From positions 91,075 through 155,074 of the forward strand of contig NZ_JACHTE010000009.1 in the NCBI RefSeq assembly GCF_014145395.1: a stretch of 64,000 nucleotides of DNA, read 5' to 3'. Each line of letters opens with the position of its first letter. Within the stretch, counting starts at the first letter, position 1. This DNA comes from Marilutibacter penaei (lineage in GTDB: Bacteria > Pseudomonadota > Gammaproteobacteria > Xanthomonadales > Xanthomonadaceae). The notes under the pieces are model-generated. The model was not told where the DNA came from. It saw only the letters and a list, made by a program, of their open reading frames with translations, and did not search any database. Made by a program: the position numbers and the translations under genes. This document shows positions 20,257 through 32,300 of this stretch, piece after piece.

Positions 20257-20919
20257 ATGTCCCCGATCCCGACCGACCGCTTCGGCCGCGACCCGGCCGA
20301 TCGCCCGGATTTCCATCGCGTCATCGCCCAGGCCGGCGTTCTGGTCCTGCACGCGGCCGCACTGATGCTGTTGCTGACGCCGGCACGGATCCAGTTGCCG
20401 GAAGCGCCCACCCAGGACCTTGTCGTGGTGGTGCCACCGCCGATCCTGCGGCCGCCGGCGCCTCCTGTCGAGGTATCGGTGACGCCACCCCGCCGCACGC
20501 CCCCATCCCGCCCGCTCGACCCGCCGCGGGTCGCACCCGTGGACACCGCGCCGGTCTTCGACACGCCACTCCCCCTCGACCTGCCCGCCCTCGATGCGAC
20601 GGACCCCTTGGATGCGCCGGCCGCGGTGCCGGACCTGTCGCCGATGGCCGGGGCGACGCTTGCCTACGCCAGTGCTCCGCCGCCGCCCTATCCGGGCGCC
20701 GCGCTCCGTGCCGGGCGTTCGGGCCGCGTGCTGCTGGAGGTGACGGTCGGCGCCGACGGCCACCCCGTCGATGTCCGCGTGGTCGAAAGCAGCGGCCACC
20801 GCGACCTGGATCGTGCGGCGACGCGGCAGGTCCTGCGCCACTGGCGCTTCCGGCCTGCGATGCGCGACGGACACGCGGTCACCGCGATCGGCCGGGTACC
20901 GGTGGACTTCAGGCTCTGA
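20257..20919 (+). CDS. TonB-family energy transducer
   Basis: A 220-residue TonB-like protein. A single membrane segment lies at about 23-40 (VIAQAGVLVLHAAALMLLL), followed by a Pro-rich periplasmic linker to about residue 125 and the TonB C-terminal fold (AGRSGRVLLEVTVGADGHPV, then VLRHWRFRPAMRDG). Such proteins transmit proton-motive-force energy to outer-membrane receptors. GGAGGTGCCCG precedes the ATG. No exbB/exbD or receptor gene is adjacent, so its partners are elsewhere. It converges with rlmH. Confidence 0.9.
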   Translation: MSPIPTDRFGRDPADRPDFHRVIAQAGVLVLHAAALMLLLTPARIQLPEAPTQDLVVVVPPPILRPPAPPVEVSVTPPRRTPPSRPLDPPRVAPVDTAPVFDTPLPLDLPALDATDPLDAPAAVPDLSPMAGATLAYASAPPPPYPGAALRAGRSGRVLLEVTVGADGHPVDVRVVESSGHRDLDRAATRQVLRHWRFRPAMRDGHAVTAIGRVPVDFRL

Positions 20920-20946
20920 TCGCCCGCCACGCCACCGCGCCCGGCG

Positions 20947-21417
20947 TCAGGCGCGGTGGTACGGGTGGTTGGCCAGCATCGCCGCGGCCCGGTACAACTG
21001 CTCGGCCACCACCAGCCGCACCAGCATGTGCGGCAGGGTGGCCGGGCCGAGCGACCAGGACTCATCGGCCCGCTCCAGCACCTCCGGCGCATGGCCCTCG
21101 GGACCACCGATCATGAAAGCGAGGTCGCGCCCCTGCCCACGCCAGTGTTCGAGCCGTTGCGACAGCTGCTCCGAACTCCATGGACGGCCGCGGCCGTCGA
21201 GGGTGACGACAAGGGCCCCCTTGGGCAACGCCGCCAGCACCCGCCCGCCCTCGTCGTGCATCGCACGCGCGGTGTCGCGGTTCCTGCCGCGCAATCCGGG
21301 CGCCACTTCCACCAGTTCGAACGGCAGCCAGTGCGAGAGGCGCTTGCGGTAGTCCTCGAAGCCTTCCGCCACCCACGCCGGCGCGCGTTCCCCGACCGCG
21401 ATCAATCGTGCCTTCAT
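20947..21417 (-). CDS. rlmH: 23S rRNA (pseudouridine1915-N3)-methyltransferase
   Basis: SPOUT methyltransferase that methylates pseudouridine 1915 in helix 69 of 23S rRNA on 70S ribosomes. The 156-residue length is exact for the family. The SAM knot shows MIGGPEGH at about residues 102-109 and the C-terminal HMLVRLVVAEQLYRA helix; the catalytic tail ends in NHPYHR. Start ATG 21417 gives the family MKARLIAVGER-type N-terminus. In many gammaproteobacteria rsfS lies immediately upstream; here GH43 and PhoX genes of the opposite strand separate them by 3.6 kb. Confidence 0.96.
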   Translation of the reverse strand: MKARLIAVGERAPAWVAEGFEDYRKRLSHWLPFELVEVAPGLRGRNRDTARAMHDEGGRVLAALPKGALVVTLDGRGRPWSSEQLSQRLEHWRGQGRDLAFMIGGPEGHAPEVLERADESWSLGPATLPHMLVRLVVAEQLYRAAAMLANHPYHRA

Positions 21418-21548
21418 GCCGCCATGGTAGCGGCCATCGCCGGCGCCCGAGGTATGCCATCCGCGCAGGGCTGACATGCCATGCATCGCCGGTGCTAGGG
21501 TCCGGCACGGGCGGACGTCCGCCGCGACGACGGGAAAGGGGGATGGGC

Positions 21549-23279
21549 ATGTCCACGCGCGCCACGCCGGCCCGGCTGCTGGTCCTGCTGCTGGCTTTGG
21601 CGTGGAAGGCGGCCAGTGCCGGCGAGCCTCCTGTCGCCCGCTTCGATGCGTTCCGGTACGAGGGCCATGATCCCGCCGATGAGGCGTTCACGCCCGGACC
21701 CGGGCAATACCGCAACCCGATACTGCAGGGCTTCTACCCGGATCCAAGCGTCGTGCGCGTCGGCGCGGATTACTATCTCGTCACCTCCACCTTCGGCTGG
21801 TTCCCGGGCATCCCGGTCTTCCACAGCCGCGACCTGGTGCGCTGGAACCAGCTTGGCAACGCGATCGACCGCCCGGACCAGCTCGATTTCGGCAGGGAGA
21901 GCCTGGTCAACGGCGTGTTCGCTCCGGCCATCGAACACCACGATGGCCGGTTCTACATCGTCAATACCTGCTTCCCGTCCTGCGGCGGCAACTACGTGCT
22001 GACCGCGACGGATCCCGCGGGCCCCTGGTCCGACCCGACGTGGCTGCCCGACCTTGGCGGGGGTATCGATCCCTCGCTGTTCTTCGACGACGACGGACGC
22101 GCCTGGATCGTCAACAACGACCTGCCCGAGGGCGGGCGGGAACGCTATCCGGGCCATCGCGCGATCTGGCTGCAGGCATTCGACGCCGACACCCTGCGCA
22201 CCTTCGGGCCACGCCGGGTGCTGCTGGACGCGGGGATCCGTCCCGGTGAGAAGCCCACCTACGTCGAGGGACCCCACCTGTTCAAGCACGCGGGCTGGTA
22301 CTACCTCACCGCCGCCGAAGGCGGCACCGGCGAAATGCACCAACAGGTCGTCCTGCGCAGCAGGACGGTGACCGGCCCCTACGAAGCCTGGGACGCGAAC
22401 CCGGTGCTGACCCAGCGCGACCTGCCGCGCGATCGCCCGATGCCGGTCACTTCGGCGGGCCACGCCGATTTCGTCCGGACGCCCGACGGCGACTGGTGGG
22501 CCGTGTTCCTCGGCAACCGGCCCTACCCGCCGGCCTCCGCGCACCATGTGAACACGGGGCGCGAAACCTACCTCCTGCCGGTCGAATGGCACGACGGCTG
22601 GCCGCGCATCCTCGCCGCGGGGCTGGCCATTCCGCGGATCCTGGATGCGCCCGGGCTTTCCGCCGGCAAGGCCGCATGGCCCACGTCGGGACGCTTTGCC
22701 ATCGAGGACGACTTCGACGGGGAGACGCTGCCGCCCTACTGGATGTCATTGCGCACCCCGCGACAGACGTGGCACCGGCTCCACGACGGCGCCCTGCACG
22801 TCCAGGCATTGGAGATCGGACTCGGCCAACGCGATACGCCGGCGTTCCTCGCGCGACGACAGCAGCACCAGTACGCCATGGCCACGACCACGCTGCGTTT
22901 CGTCCCGCTCCGCGACGGCGACATCGCCGGCCTGGCGGCGTTCCAGAACGAGGAGTACTGGTACCTGCTGGCGCTGGCCCGGGAGGGCGGCGAGGACCGC
23001 ATCGTGCTCGACCGTCGCGATGGCCGCAATGCCGGCGAGCCTGCCACCGGGGTTCGCCTGGCGTCGGCGGCCCACCCCCCAGGGGCCGCCGGTGCGCCGC
23101 TGCGGCTGCGCATCCGTGCGCGCGGCGGCCGGCTCGACTTCGAGTACGCCCACGGCGACGGCGACTGGCACACCCTGCTCGCCGATGCCGATGGGACCCT
23201 GCTCAGTACCGCGACCGCCGGCGGTTTCACTGGCGTGGTGTTCGGCGTGCATGCCGGGCGACGCCCCGCCGGCGACTGA
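21549..23279 (+). CDS. Secreted glycoside hydrolase family 43 (beta-xylosidase/arabinofuranosidase type)
   Basis: A 576-residue secreted enzyme with a signal peptide at about 1-24. The five-bladed GH43 catalytic domain is visible: general base Asp65 in FYPDPSVVRVGADYYLV, the pKa-modulating Asp174 in GGGIDPSLFFDDDG, and general acid Glu240 in TYVEGPHLFKHAGWYYL. A C-terminal concanavalin-like domain (DDFDGETLPPYWMSLRTPR onward) is the XynB-type accessory module. The likely substrates are xylo-oligosaccharides or arabinosyl side chains of plant polymers; the exact specificity cannot be read. ATG 21549 has AAAGGGGG at the right distance. Divergent from rlmH; no transporter or regulator for sugars lies next to it. 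Confidence 0.88.
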   Translation: MSTRATPARLLVLLLALAWKAASAGEPPVARFDAFRYEGHDPADEAFTPGPGQYRNPILQGFYPDPSVVRVGADYYLVTSTFGWFPGIPVFHSRDLVRWNQLGNAIDRPDQLDFGRESLVNGVFAPAIEHHDGRFYIVNTCFPSCGGNYVLTATDPAGPWSDPTWLPDLGGGIDPSLFFDDDGRAWIVNNDLPEGGRERYPGHRAIWLQAFDADTLRTFGPRRVLLDAGIRPGEKPTYVEGPHLFKHAGWYYLTAAEGGTGEMHQQVVLRSRTVTGPYEAWDANPVLTQRDLPRDRPMPVTSAGHADFVRTPDGDWWAVFLGNRPYPPASAHHVNTGRETYLLPVEWHDGWPRILAAGLAIPRILDAPGLSAGKAAWPTSGRFAIEDDFDGETLPPYWMSLRTPRQTWHRLHDGALHVQALEIGLGQRDTPAFLARRQQHQYAMATTTLRFVPLRDGDIAGLAAFQNEEYWYLLALAREGGEDRIVLDRRDGRNAGEPATGVRLASAAHPPGAAGAPLRLRIRARGGRLDFEYAHGDGDWHTLLADADGTLLSTATAGGFTGVVFGVHAGRRPAGD

Positions 23280-23316
23280 AGCCGCCGTCACGGTACGGAC
23301 GACTGCAACGCGCCGG

Positions 23317-23330
23317 TAACCGCGCGGTTA
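23317..23330. promoter_or_regulatory. Perfect 14-bp palindrome upstream of the PhoX gene
   Basis: TAACCGCGCGGTTA is its own reverse complement and sits in flanks that are also nearly symmetric (CCGG before, TCCGG after). It lies between the GH43 stop and the PhoX start, about 50 bp before the start codon, a reasonable place for an operator. The cognate regulator is unknown. Confidence 0.35.
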
Positions 23331-23379
23331 TCCGGGGACCAGAACATCGGGCACTCCCCCAGCCCGCAGGAGTCCCCCG

Positions 23380-24948
23380 ATGCAAGCGCTCGACACCTCC
23401 CGCCGCCAGGTCCTGAAAGGCAGCGCCGCCGCGATGGCGGTGGGCGCCATCGGAAGCCTTGGCGCCCTCCATGCCCGACAGGCGGAGGCCCACGGCCGGC
23501 ACCACGGTCCGCGCGACCCGGTGCAGATGGCGCCCGTCCCGAGTCCGTATGGCCGACTGGCCCCCGTGGCCGACCTGAGTACCGGCCTTCCGCTGCTGCA
23601 GTTGCCACGCGGCTTCAGCTACCGCAGCTACGGCTGGAGCGGCGACCTGATGGCCAACGGCCAGCCCTGCCCGGATCGCCATGACGGCATGGCGGTCGTC
23701 CGCGCCTATCCCACCGGCTGCCCCTGGCGACCGGGGCGGAGTCGCGGGCGCTGGCCCCGCCCGACGCCCGAACTCGTACTGGTGCGCAACCACGAGCGCG
23801 GCGCGACGGCGCCGATCCAGGCGCCCGGCATGTACGACACGGGCGACGTCGGCGGCGGCCAGCGCGCCGGGGGCGGCACCACCAACCTGGTCTGGCGCGA
23901 AGGCGAGTGGGTCGACATGGAGCCGAGCCTCGGCGGCACCCTGGTCAACTGCGCCGGTGGCCCGACCCCATGGGGCACCTGGCTGACCTGCGAGGAGATC
24001 AAGACCGACCTGGCTTCGAGCGAGGGCAAGAAACACGGCTACGTGTTCGAAGTCCATCCGGAGGCCAGCCGCACCACCGGCCGGCCACTGGTCGGCCTCG
24101 GCCGCTTCAGCCACGAGGCAGTCGCCGTCGATCCGCGCACCGGCATCGTCTACCTGACCGAGGACGACCGCAACAAGGCGGGCCTCTACCGTTTCATCCC
24201 CCACCAGCGCTTCGGTCGCCCCGGATCGCTGGAGAACGGCGGCCGGCTGCAGGCGGCGCGCGTGCGACGCCAGCCGAACGCGGACCTGATCGTCGCGGAG
24301 ATCGGCGACCGCTACCGGCTGGAATGGGTCGACATCCCCGATCCCGACCTCGACACCGTCGCCGCGCCGACGGGCTTCCCGGACATCGGCGATGGCGAAA
24401 CGCTCAGCGGCCCGTTCGCCCAGGCCTGGGCCGAGGGTGGCCTGCGCATGAGCCGCGGCGAGGGCATCTGGTACGCCCATGGCAAGATGTTCATCGTCGA
24501 CACCGCTACCGGCGTGGACGGGCAGGGCCGGCCGGGTCGCGGCAAGGGGGCTGTCTGGGTCCTCGACCTGTACAGCCAGCAGCTGACGGCCTTGTACGTC
24601 AGCGGCAACCAGTTGGCCGGCAACAACGCCGACAACATCACCGTAAGTCCGCGCGGGGGCGTGGTGCTGTGCGAGGACGGCGGCGAGAGCCCGGACGCAT
24701 ACGGACCGGGCGCGCGCCTGCTCGGCCTGACCCGTCGCGGCGAGGCCTTCTACCTGTGCAAGAACAACGTGGAACTCAGCGATACGCAGATCGCCGGCGC
24801 CGGCAAGGTGATCCCGGAAGGCGATTACCGCGGCAGCGAGTTCTGCGGAGCGTGTTGGGACCCGATCGGACGCACCCTGTTCGTCAACATCCAGACCCCG
24901 GGCATCACCTTCGCCATCCAGGGACCCTGGTGGTGGGGCGGTCTCTGA
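23380..24948 (+). CDS. PhoX-family (DUF839) Tat-exported phosphatase
   Basis: A 522-residue protein with a twin-arginine signal, SRRQVLKGS at residues 7-15 followed by a hydrophobic Ala-rich stretch. The DUF839/PhoX family of beta-propeller alkaline phosphatases uses a Ca-Fe centre. Family motifs seen are VRNHERG, GGPTPWGTWLTCEE, GRFSHEAVAVDPRTGIVYLTEDD and CEDGGESPDAYG. It acts in the periplasm or outside the cell, releasing phosphate from organic esters. A palindrome lies just upstream. I see no obvious Pho box. It converges with rsfS. Confidence 0.88.
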   Translation: MQALDTSRRQVLKGSAAAMAVGAIGSLGALHARQAEAHGRHHGPRDPVQMAPVPSPYGRLAPVADLSTGLPLLQLPRGFSYRSYGWSGDLMANGQPCPDRHDGMAVVRAYPTGCPWRPGRSRGRWPRPTPELVLVRNHERGATAPIQAPGMYDTGDVGGGQRAGGGTTNLVWREGEWVDMEPSLGGTLVNCAGGPTPWGTWLTCEEIKTDLASSEGKKHGYVFEVHPEASRTTGRPLVGLGRFSHEAVAVDPRTGIVYLTEDDRNKAGLYRFIPHQRFGRPGSLENGGRLQAARVRRQPNADLIVAEIGDRYRLEWVDIPDPDLDTVAAPTGFPDIGDGETLSGPFAQAWAEGGLRMSRGEGIWYAHGKMFIVDTATGVDGQGRPGRGKGAVWVLDLYSQQLTALYVSGNQLAGNNADNITVSPRGGVVLCEDGGESPDAYGPGARLLGLTRRGEAFYLCKNNVELSDTQIAGAGKVIPEGDYRGSEFCGACWDPIGRTLFVNIQTPGITFAIQGPWWWGGL

Positions 24949-24963
24949 AGCCCCCCGGGGCGG

Positions 24964-25024
24964 CGGGGTATACGCCCCGTCGACCCGTCGATACGGATCG
25001 GCGCCCCTGGGGCGCCGTATCCGT
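24964..25024. terminator. Bidirectional hairpin pair between PhoX gene and rsfS
   Basis: The larger hairpin at 24993-25024 has ACGGAT pairing with ATCCGT, then GGCGCCCC pairing with GGGGCGCC around a single T, separated by a small bulge. A smaller one, CGGGG(N6)CCCCG, lies at 24964-24979. Both sit between convergent genes, so they can stop transcription from either side; no T-run is present. Confidence 0.55.
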
Positions 25025-25045
25025 CCATGTCCCCGGCAGCGAAGG

Positions 25046-25468
25046 CTAGTCGTCGTGCGTTGCGTCCGGCTCATCCGCGGCATCACCGGGCGGCTGGTCG
25101 CCGACCGTCCACAGCCGCTCGAGGGCATAGAACTCGCGTACGCGTGGCAGCATGACGTGGACGATGACGTCGCCGAGGTCCACCAGCACCCATTCCGCTT
25201 CGCGCTCACCCTCGACGCCCAGCGGCATCACGCCAAGCGCCTTGGCGAACTTCACCACCTCGTCCGCGATGGACTTGACGTGGCGCGTGGAGGTGCCCGA
25301 TACCACCACCATGTAATCCGTGACGCTGCTCTTGCCGCGCACGTCGATCTCGACACTTTCCTTGCCCTTCAGTTCATCGATGCCGGATCTGACGGCATCG
25401 AGCAGATGCTCGACGGCGGGCGGCGGATCGGGAAGGCGGGTCTTGATGACGGTGGTGGGGTTGCTCAA
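25046..25468 (-). CDS. rsfS: Ribosomal silencing factor
   Basis: Binds ribosomal protein L14 and blocks subunit joining in starvation. The DUF143/Iojap core is plain: LKGKESVEIDVRGKSSVTDYM, VVSGTSTRHVKSIADEV, GEREAEWVLVDLGDVIVHVM and PRVREFYALERLW. The start is placed at TTG 25468, giving 140 residues, because the usual N-terminus begins just before VIKTRLP; no ATG fits close by, and the ATG at 25540 would add an unrelated leader. Last gene of the leuS operon; an 81-bp gap separates it from nadD. Confidence 0.93.
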   Translation of the reverse strand: MSNPTTVIKTRLPDPPPAVEHLLDAVRSGIDELKGKESVEIDVRGKSSVTDYMVVVSGTSTRHVKSIADEVVKFAKALGVMPLGVEGEREAEWVLVDLGDVIVHVMLPRVREFYALERLWTVGDQPPGDAADEPDATHDD

Positions 25469-25549
25469 GGGCGCGACCTGGGCGTACGTGGAGGGATGCG
25501 TGATTATACCCGTGGATCGAGCCGGATCCGGGCCCGCCACGCCCCCGGT

Positions 25550-26197
25550 TCAGGCGGCCGCACCGTACAGGCCACGCTCGAGGATGTAGCGGGCGACGGC
25601 CGGCGGCACGCGCGCCTGCCACGGACGCCCGGCCGCGATATCCGCCCGGATGGCACTGGCGGATTCAGGGTGCGGCGGCTGGTTGAGGCGCAGCACGCGG
25701 CCCGCCGGCGCGTTCAGCAGATCTTCTGGACTCGCGGTCCATCGACCGTGCAGGGCCGCCGACAGTTCCGGCGGGAGCATCGCGTCCAAGGGACTGCCGG
25801 GCCGGTCGGCCACGACGAAATGCACGCTCTCCAGCAATGCCCGCCACTCGTGCCAGTTCGCCAGGCCGACAAAACTGTCGGCACCCACCAGCAGCGCCAA
25901 GGGATGCGCGGCCCCCAGTACCTGGCGCAGCGCCGCGACCGTATCGATGCTGTAGCTGGGACCGTCGCGGTCGAGCTCCCGACGGTCGACCGACAGGCCC
26001 GGCTCGCCGGCAATCCCCAGCGCCAGCATGTGCGCACGATGTTCGGCGCTGGCCCCCGGCGCCGCCCGGTGCGGCGGATCGGCCGCCGGCATCAGGCTCA
26101 CCCCGGTGTCGAGCGCATCCCGTGCGATCCGGGCCATGGCCAGGTGGCCGTTGTGGAACGGGTCGAAGGTGCCGCCGTAGACGAGCCGCAGTGCCAC
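25550..26197 (-). CDS. nadD: Nicotinate-nucleotide adenylyltransferase
   Basis: Adenylates nicotinate mononucleotide to deamido-NAD in NAD synthesis. The nucleotidyltransferase signature GGTFDPFHNGHLAMA is at residues 8-22 with the T/HxGH site at 15-18, and the second motif SASAIRADI replaces the usual ISSTxIR. The start is GTG 26197, the only one giving the family N-terminus; it lies 5 bp past the holA stop. Length 215 residues is normal. Confidence 0.94.
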   Translation of the reverse strand: MALRLVYGGTFDPFHNGHLAMARIARDALDTGVSLMPAADPPHRAAPGASAEHRAHMLALGIAGEPGLSVDRRELDRDGPSYSIDTVAALRQVLGAAHPLALLVGADSFVGLANWHEWRALLESVHFVVADRPGSPLDAMLPPELSAALHGRWTASPEDLLNAPAGRVLRLNQPPHPESASAIRADIAAGRPWQARVPPAVARYILERGLYGAAA

Positions 26198-26202
26198 CCG
26201 GA

Positions 26203-27255
26203 TCAGGTCGCGGCCGTAGCGAGCAGGCGCACCGCCTTCGGATCGGCTATCGCCAGCAACAGGCGCTCCAGGCCCAACCACGGATCCCCTGCCTCGCGCC
26301 CCTTGACCATGCGGTCGACCCGGCCCGCGACGCCGATGAAGGCTTCCCAGCGGGCGGGGGGATGACGCTGCAGGGCGCGGCGATACACCGACTGCTTGGC
26401 ATCCCAGATCCGTTGCGCCTTGAACTCGGCGCCGAGATTGCCGCCCCGTCCCTGGACCCGCGCGAGCGCCGCCGCTCGCTGCAGCTCCATCACCAGCATG
26501 CCCATCAGGGCCGGCACCGCGTTGCCCTCGGCGCGCAGGCCGGCCAGCATCCGCGACACCTGTGCGGGCTCGCCGTTCAGGGCGGCGTCCGTCAGGCGGA
26601 ACACGTCGAAGCGGGCGGCATCGGCCACCAGCGTTTCCATCCGCGCCGCATCCAGCGGCGGGGCGCCGTCCCCAGCCAGCAGGGCCAGCTTCTCGATCTC
26701 CTGGGCCGCCGCCAGGAGGTTGCCCTCCACGCGGTCCACCAGCAACTGCACGGCGTCGCGATCCGCCACCAGGCGATGCTTGCGGAGCCGGCGCTCGACC
26801 CACTCGGACAGCTCGTGGGGTTTGATGGGCCAGGCCACTGCCACTTCGCCAACCCGGGCGATGGCCTCGCTCCACTTGCCGGCATGGCGCTTGCTCCATT
26901 CGTTGCAGGTCACCAGCAGCACCACGTCCGGGGGGGGCTGTCCACAGAACCTCTGCAGCAGTTCGGATCCCGACTTGATCGGCTTTCCCGAAGGCAGCCG
27001 GACTTCCAGCAGGCGCCGGCTGGCGAACAGGCCCGGCGCGGCGAAGGACGCTTCAAGCGCGTCCCAGTCCGCGTCGGACTGCTTGCCTTCGATCTCGAAC
27101 ACCTCGCGCTCACCGATGCCCTGCGCACGCGCCGCCGTCCTCACCGCGTCCGCGGCTTCGAGCACCCGCAGGGTCTCGGCGCCCGCGATCAGGTACGCAG
27201 GCTTGAGCGGCCCATCTTCAACGCGTGCAGCCAGCTGCTCCGGCTTCAGCTCCAT
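26203..27255 (-). CDS. holA: DNA polymerase III subunit delta
   Basis: Wrench subunit of the clamp loader that opens the beta ring. The 350-residue protein shows the delta-family N-terminus LKPAYLIAGAETLRVLEAAD, a degenerate AAA+ core (PDVVLLVTCNEWSKRHAGKWSEA) and the C-terminal collar helices. It starts at ATG 27255, 3 bp after lptE, and continues into nadD, the standard order leuS-lptE-holA-nadD. Confidence 0.94.
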   Translation of the reverse strand: MELKPEQLAARVEDGPLKPAYLIAGAETLRVLEAADAVRTAARAQGIGEREVFEIEGKQSDADWDALEASFAAPGLFASRRLLEVRLPSGKPIKSGSELLQRFCGQPPPDVVLLVTCNEWSKRHAGKWSEAIARVGEVAVAWPIKPHELSEWVERRLRKHRLVADRDAVQLLVDRVEGNLLAAAQEIEKLALLAGDGAPPLDAARMETLVADAARFDVFRLTDAALNGEPAQVSRMLAGLRAEGNAVPALMGMLVMELQRAAALARVQGRGGNLGAEFKAQRIWDAKQSVYRRALQRHPPARWEAFIGVAGRVDRMVKGREAGDPWLGLERLLLAIADPKAVRLLATAAT

Positions 27256-27258
27256 CGA

Positions 27259-27861
27259 TCACTGGTCATCCACGTCTTCGACGAAGACCGGCTCGCTGTC
27301 CGCGTCCGCGGGTACCCCGTCTGTGGCAGGCGTCGCCCCGGCGGGCGGCGCCTCGAGGGCCAGGGCGGCCTGGCGGCGGGTCACCGCATCCAACCGGCGA
27401 AGGATGGAGCTGGTCATCTCGCGCCGCAGCTCCTTGACCAGGATCTCGCGCTCGCCCTCGGTGCCGATCGAGTTGGTCGGCACCGAGATGTAATCGCGCG
27501 ACAGTTCGATCGCCTGCCGGGGCACCATCACCGTGCCGTCCGCGGCGCGCATCTCGAAGATCGTCGCGTAGCGGAGGCTGTATTCCTGCGCGCGCCCCTG
27601 GGCATCGACGCTGATCGGCGTGTCGCCCCAGCGCTCCGCCACCAGGTCCAGCACCGCGACATCCGTGGCAGCCGCGGGCGCGATCGCCACGCCGGCCCGC
27701 GCGATCGACTGGGAGAGGTTCTCCGCCAACGGGCTGTAGCGGTCCGCCGAGACCACCTTGACCGCGCCAAGGTCCGGCGGCAGTTCCAGGGCATTGCGCA
27801 GGTGGAAGCCACAGCCCGGGAGGGCCAGCACGAGGAGGACGGCGAACAGGCGTGTGCGCAT
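27259..27861 (-). CDS. lptE: LPS-assembly lipoprotein LptE
   Basis: Outer-membrane lipoprotein that plugs the LptD barrel during lipopolysaccharide insertion. The lipobox LPGC places the acylated cysteine at residue 17. GFHLRNALELPPDLGAVKV and RQAIELSRDYISV are typical of the family. The C-terminal 35 residues are a low-complexity Ala/Pro/Asp tail that exceeds the E. coli length. It is 71 bp behind leuS and 3 bp before holA. Confidence 0.93.
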   Translation of the reverse strand: MRTRLFAVLLVLALPGCGFHLRNALELPPDLGAVKVVSADRYSPLAENLSQSIARAGVAIAPAAATDVAVLDLVAERWGDTPISVDAQGRAQEYSLRYATIFEMRAADGTVMVPRQAIELSRDYISVPTNSIGTEGEREILVKELRREMTSSILRRLDAVTRRQAALALEAPPAGATPATDGVPADADSEPVFVEDVDDQ

Positions 27862-27932
27862 GGGCGAAGTCTGGACGAGGCGGTGGACGGCGGCAAGCCG
27901 CGGGGTTCAGCGGAGGTTGGCGACCCCCGCCG

Positions 27933-30959
<3,027 letters not shown>

Positions 30960-30979
30960 TCACCGGGGAACCTGACACG

Positions 30980-32296
30980 ATGAGACTGCCTGCCCTGCTG
31001 GCCCTGTTACCGGCGGCCCTCGCGGCGCCTGCCCTCGCGGCTGTCCCCCCTGCCGATCCAGTCGCCCTGCATTGCGGCAAGCTGTTCGACGCCCGCGGCG
31101 GCACGCTGCTGGGTCCGCATACGGTGGTCGTACGCGATGGCCGTATCGAGCGAGTCGCCGGGGGCCACGAGGACGTACCCGGGCTCGCGTCCGTGGATCT
31201 GCGCGGGCATACCTGCAGCCCGGGCTGGACCGACCTGCACGTCCACCTGGGCAGCGAATCCAGCCCCCAGAGCTATTCGGAAGGCTTCCGTCTCGATGAC
31301 GTGGACTACGCCTTCCGCGCGGTCGGCTATGCCCGCAAGACCCTGATGGCAGGCTTCACCAGCGTGCGCGACCTCGGCGGCGACGTCGCCCCCCACCTTC
31401 GCGACGCGATCAACCAGGGGCGGGTGGACGGTCCGCGCATCTGGGCTGCCGGCAAGTCGATCGCGACCACCGGCGGCCACGGGGACCCGTCGAACGGATT
31501 CAACGACGCACTGTCGCATCTCATCGGGCCGCCCGGACCGACGGAGGGCGTCATCAACTCCATCGACGATGCCCGGCAGGCCGTGCGCCAGCGCTACAAG
31601 GATGGCAGCGACCTCATCAAGATCACCGCCACCGGCGGCGTGTTGTCCTACGCCGCCTCGGGCGACGCCCCGCAGTTCACCGTCGACGAAGTGCGCGCGG
31701 TGGTGGAAACCGCGAAGGACTATGGCTACCGCGTCGCCGCGCACGCCCACGGTGAGGAAGGCATGTACCGCGCCGTCGAAGGCGGCGTGACCACGATCGA
31801 ACATGGCACCTACATGAGCGACCGGGTCATGTCGCTGATGAAGCAACGCGGCACCTGGTACGTGCCGACCATCGCGGCCGGACGCTTCGTCGCCGACAAG
31901 GCCAAGGTCGACGGGTACTTCCCCGAGATCGTCCGGCCCAAGGCGGCGCGGATCGGCGCACTGATCCAGGAGACGGCGGCACGCGCCTACGACAACGGCG
32001 TGAAGATCGCCTTCGGCACCGACAGTGGGGTCGGGCCGCACGGCGAGAATGCCCGCGAGTTCGTCTACATGGTCGAAGCCGGTATCCCCGCCTCCGTCGC
32101 CCTGCAGTCGGCCACGGTCCGCGCCGCCGAGGTTCTGGGCATCGCGGACCAGGGCGTGTTGGCCGCCGGCACGCGCGCCGACGTGATCGCCATGCCCGGC
32201 GACCCCCTGGAGGACATCAATGCGGTGCTGCAGGTGGATTTCGTGATGAAGGATGGCCGCATCCACCGGCGCCCCGGCGACGGCGTGGAGGGCTGA
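30980..32296 (+). CDS. Secreted metal-dependent amidohydrolase (M38-like)
   Basis: A 438-residue amidohydrolase with a signal peptide at about 1-21. Metal ligands are HVH (His87, His89), the likely carboxylated Lys214 in DLIKITATGG, histidines in AAHAHGEEG and IEHGTYM, and Asp in FGTDSGVGPHG. The pattern matches imidazolonepropionase-like/Xaa-Pro dipeptidase amidohydrolases common in Xanthomonadaceae; a periplasmic peptidase or hydrolase of cyclic amides is likely. ATG 30980 follows GGGGA; an in-frame ATG at 30950 is possible. A SemiSWEET gene follows 4 bp later. Confidence 0.88.
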   Translation: MRLPALLALLPAALAAPALAAVPPADPVALHCGKLFDARGGTLLGPHTVVVRDGRIERVAGGHEDVPGLASVDLRGHTCSPGWTDLHVHLGSESSPQSYSEGFRLDDVDYAFRAVGYARKTLMAGFTSVRDLGGDVAPHLRDAINQGRVDGPRIWAAGKSIATTGGHGDPSNGFNDALSHLIGPPGPTEGVINSIDDARQAVRQRYKDGSDLIKITATGGVLSYAASGDAPQFTVDEVRAVVETAKDYGYRVAAHAHGEEGMYRAVEGGVTTIEHGTYMSDRVMSLMKQRGTWYVPTIAAGRFVADKAKVDGYFPEIVRPKAARIGALIQETAARAYDNGVKIAFGTDSGVGPHGENAREFVYMVEAGIPASVALQSATVRAAEVLGIADQGVLAAGTRADVIAMPGDPLEDINAVLQVDFVMKDGRIHRRPGDGVEG

Positions 32297-32300
32297 CCGG

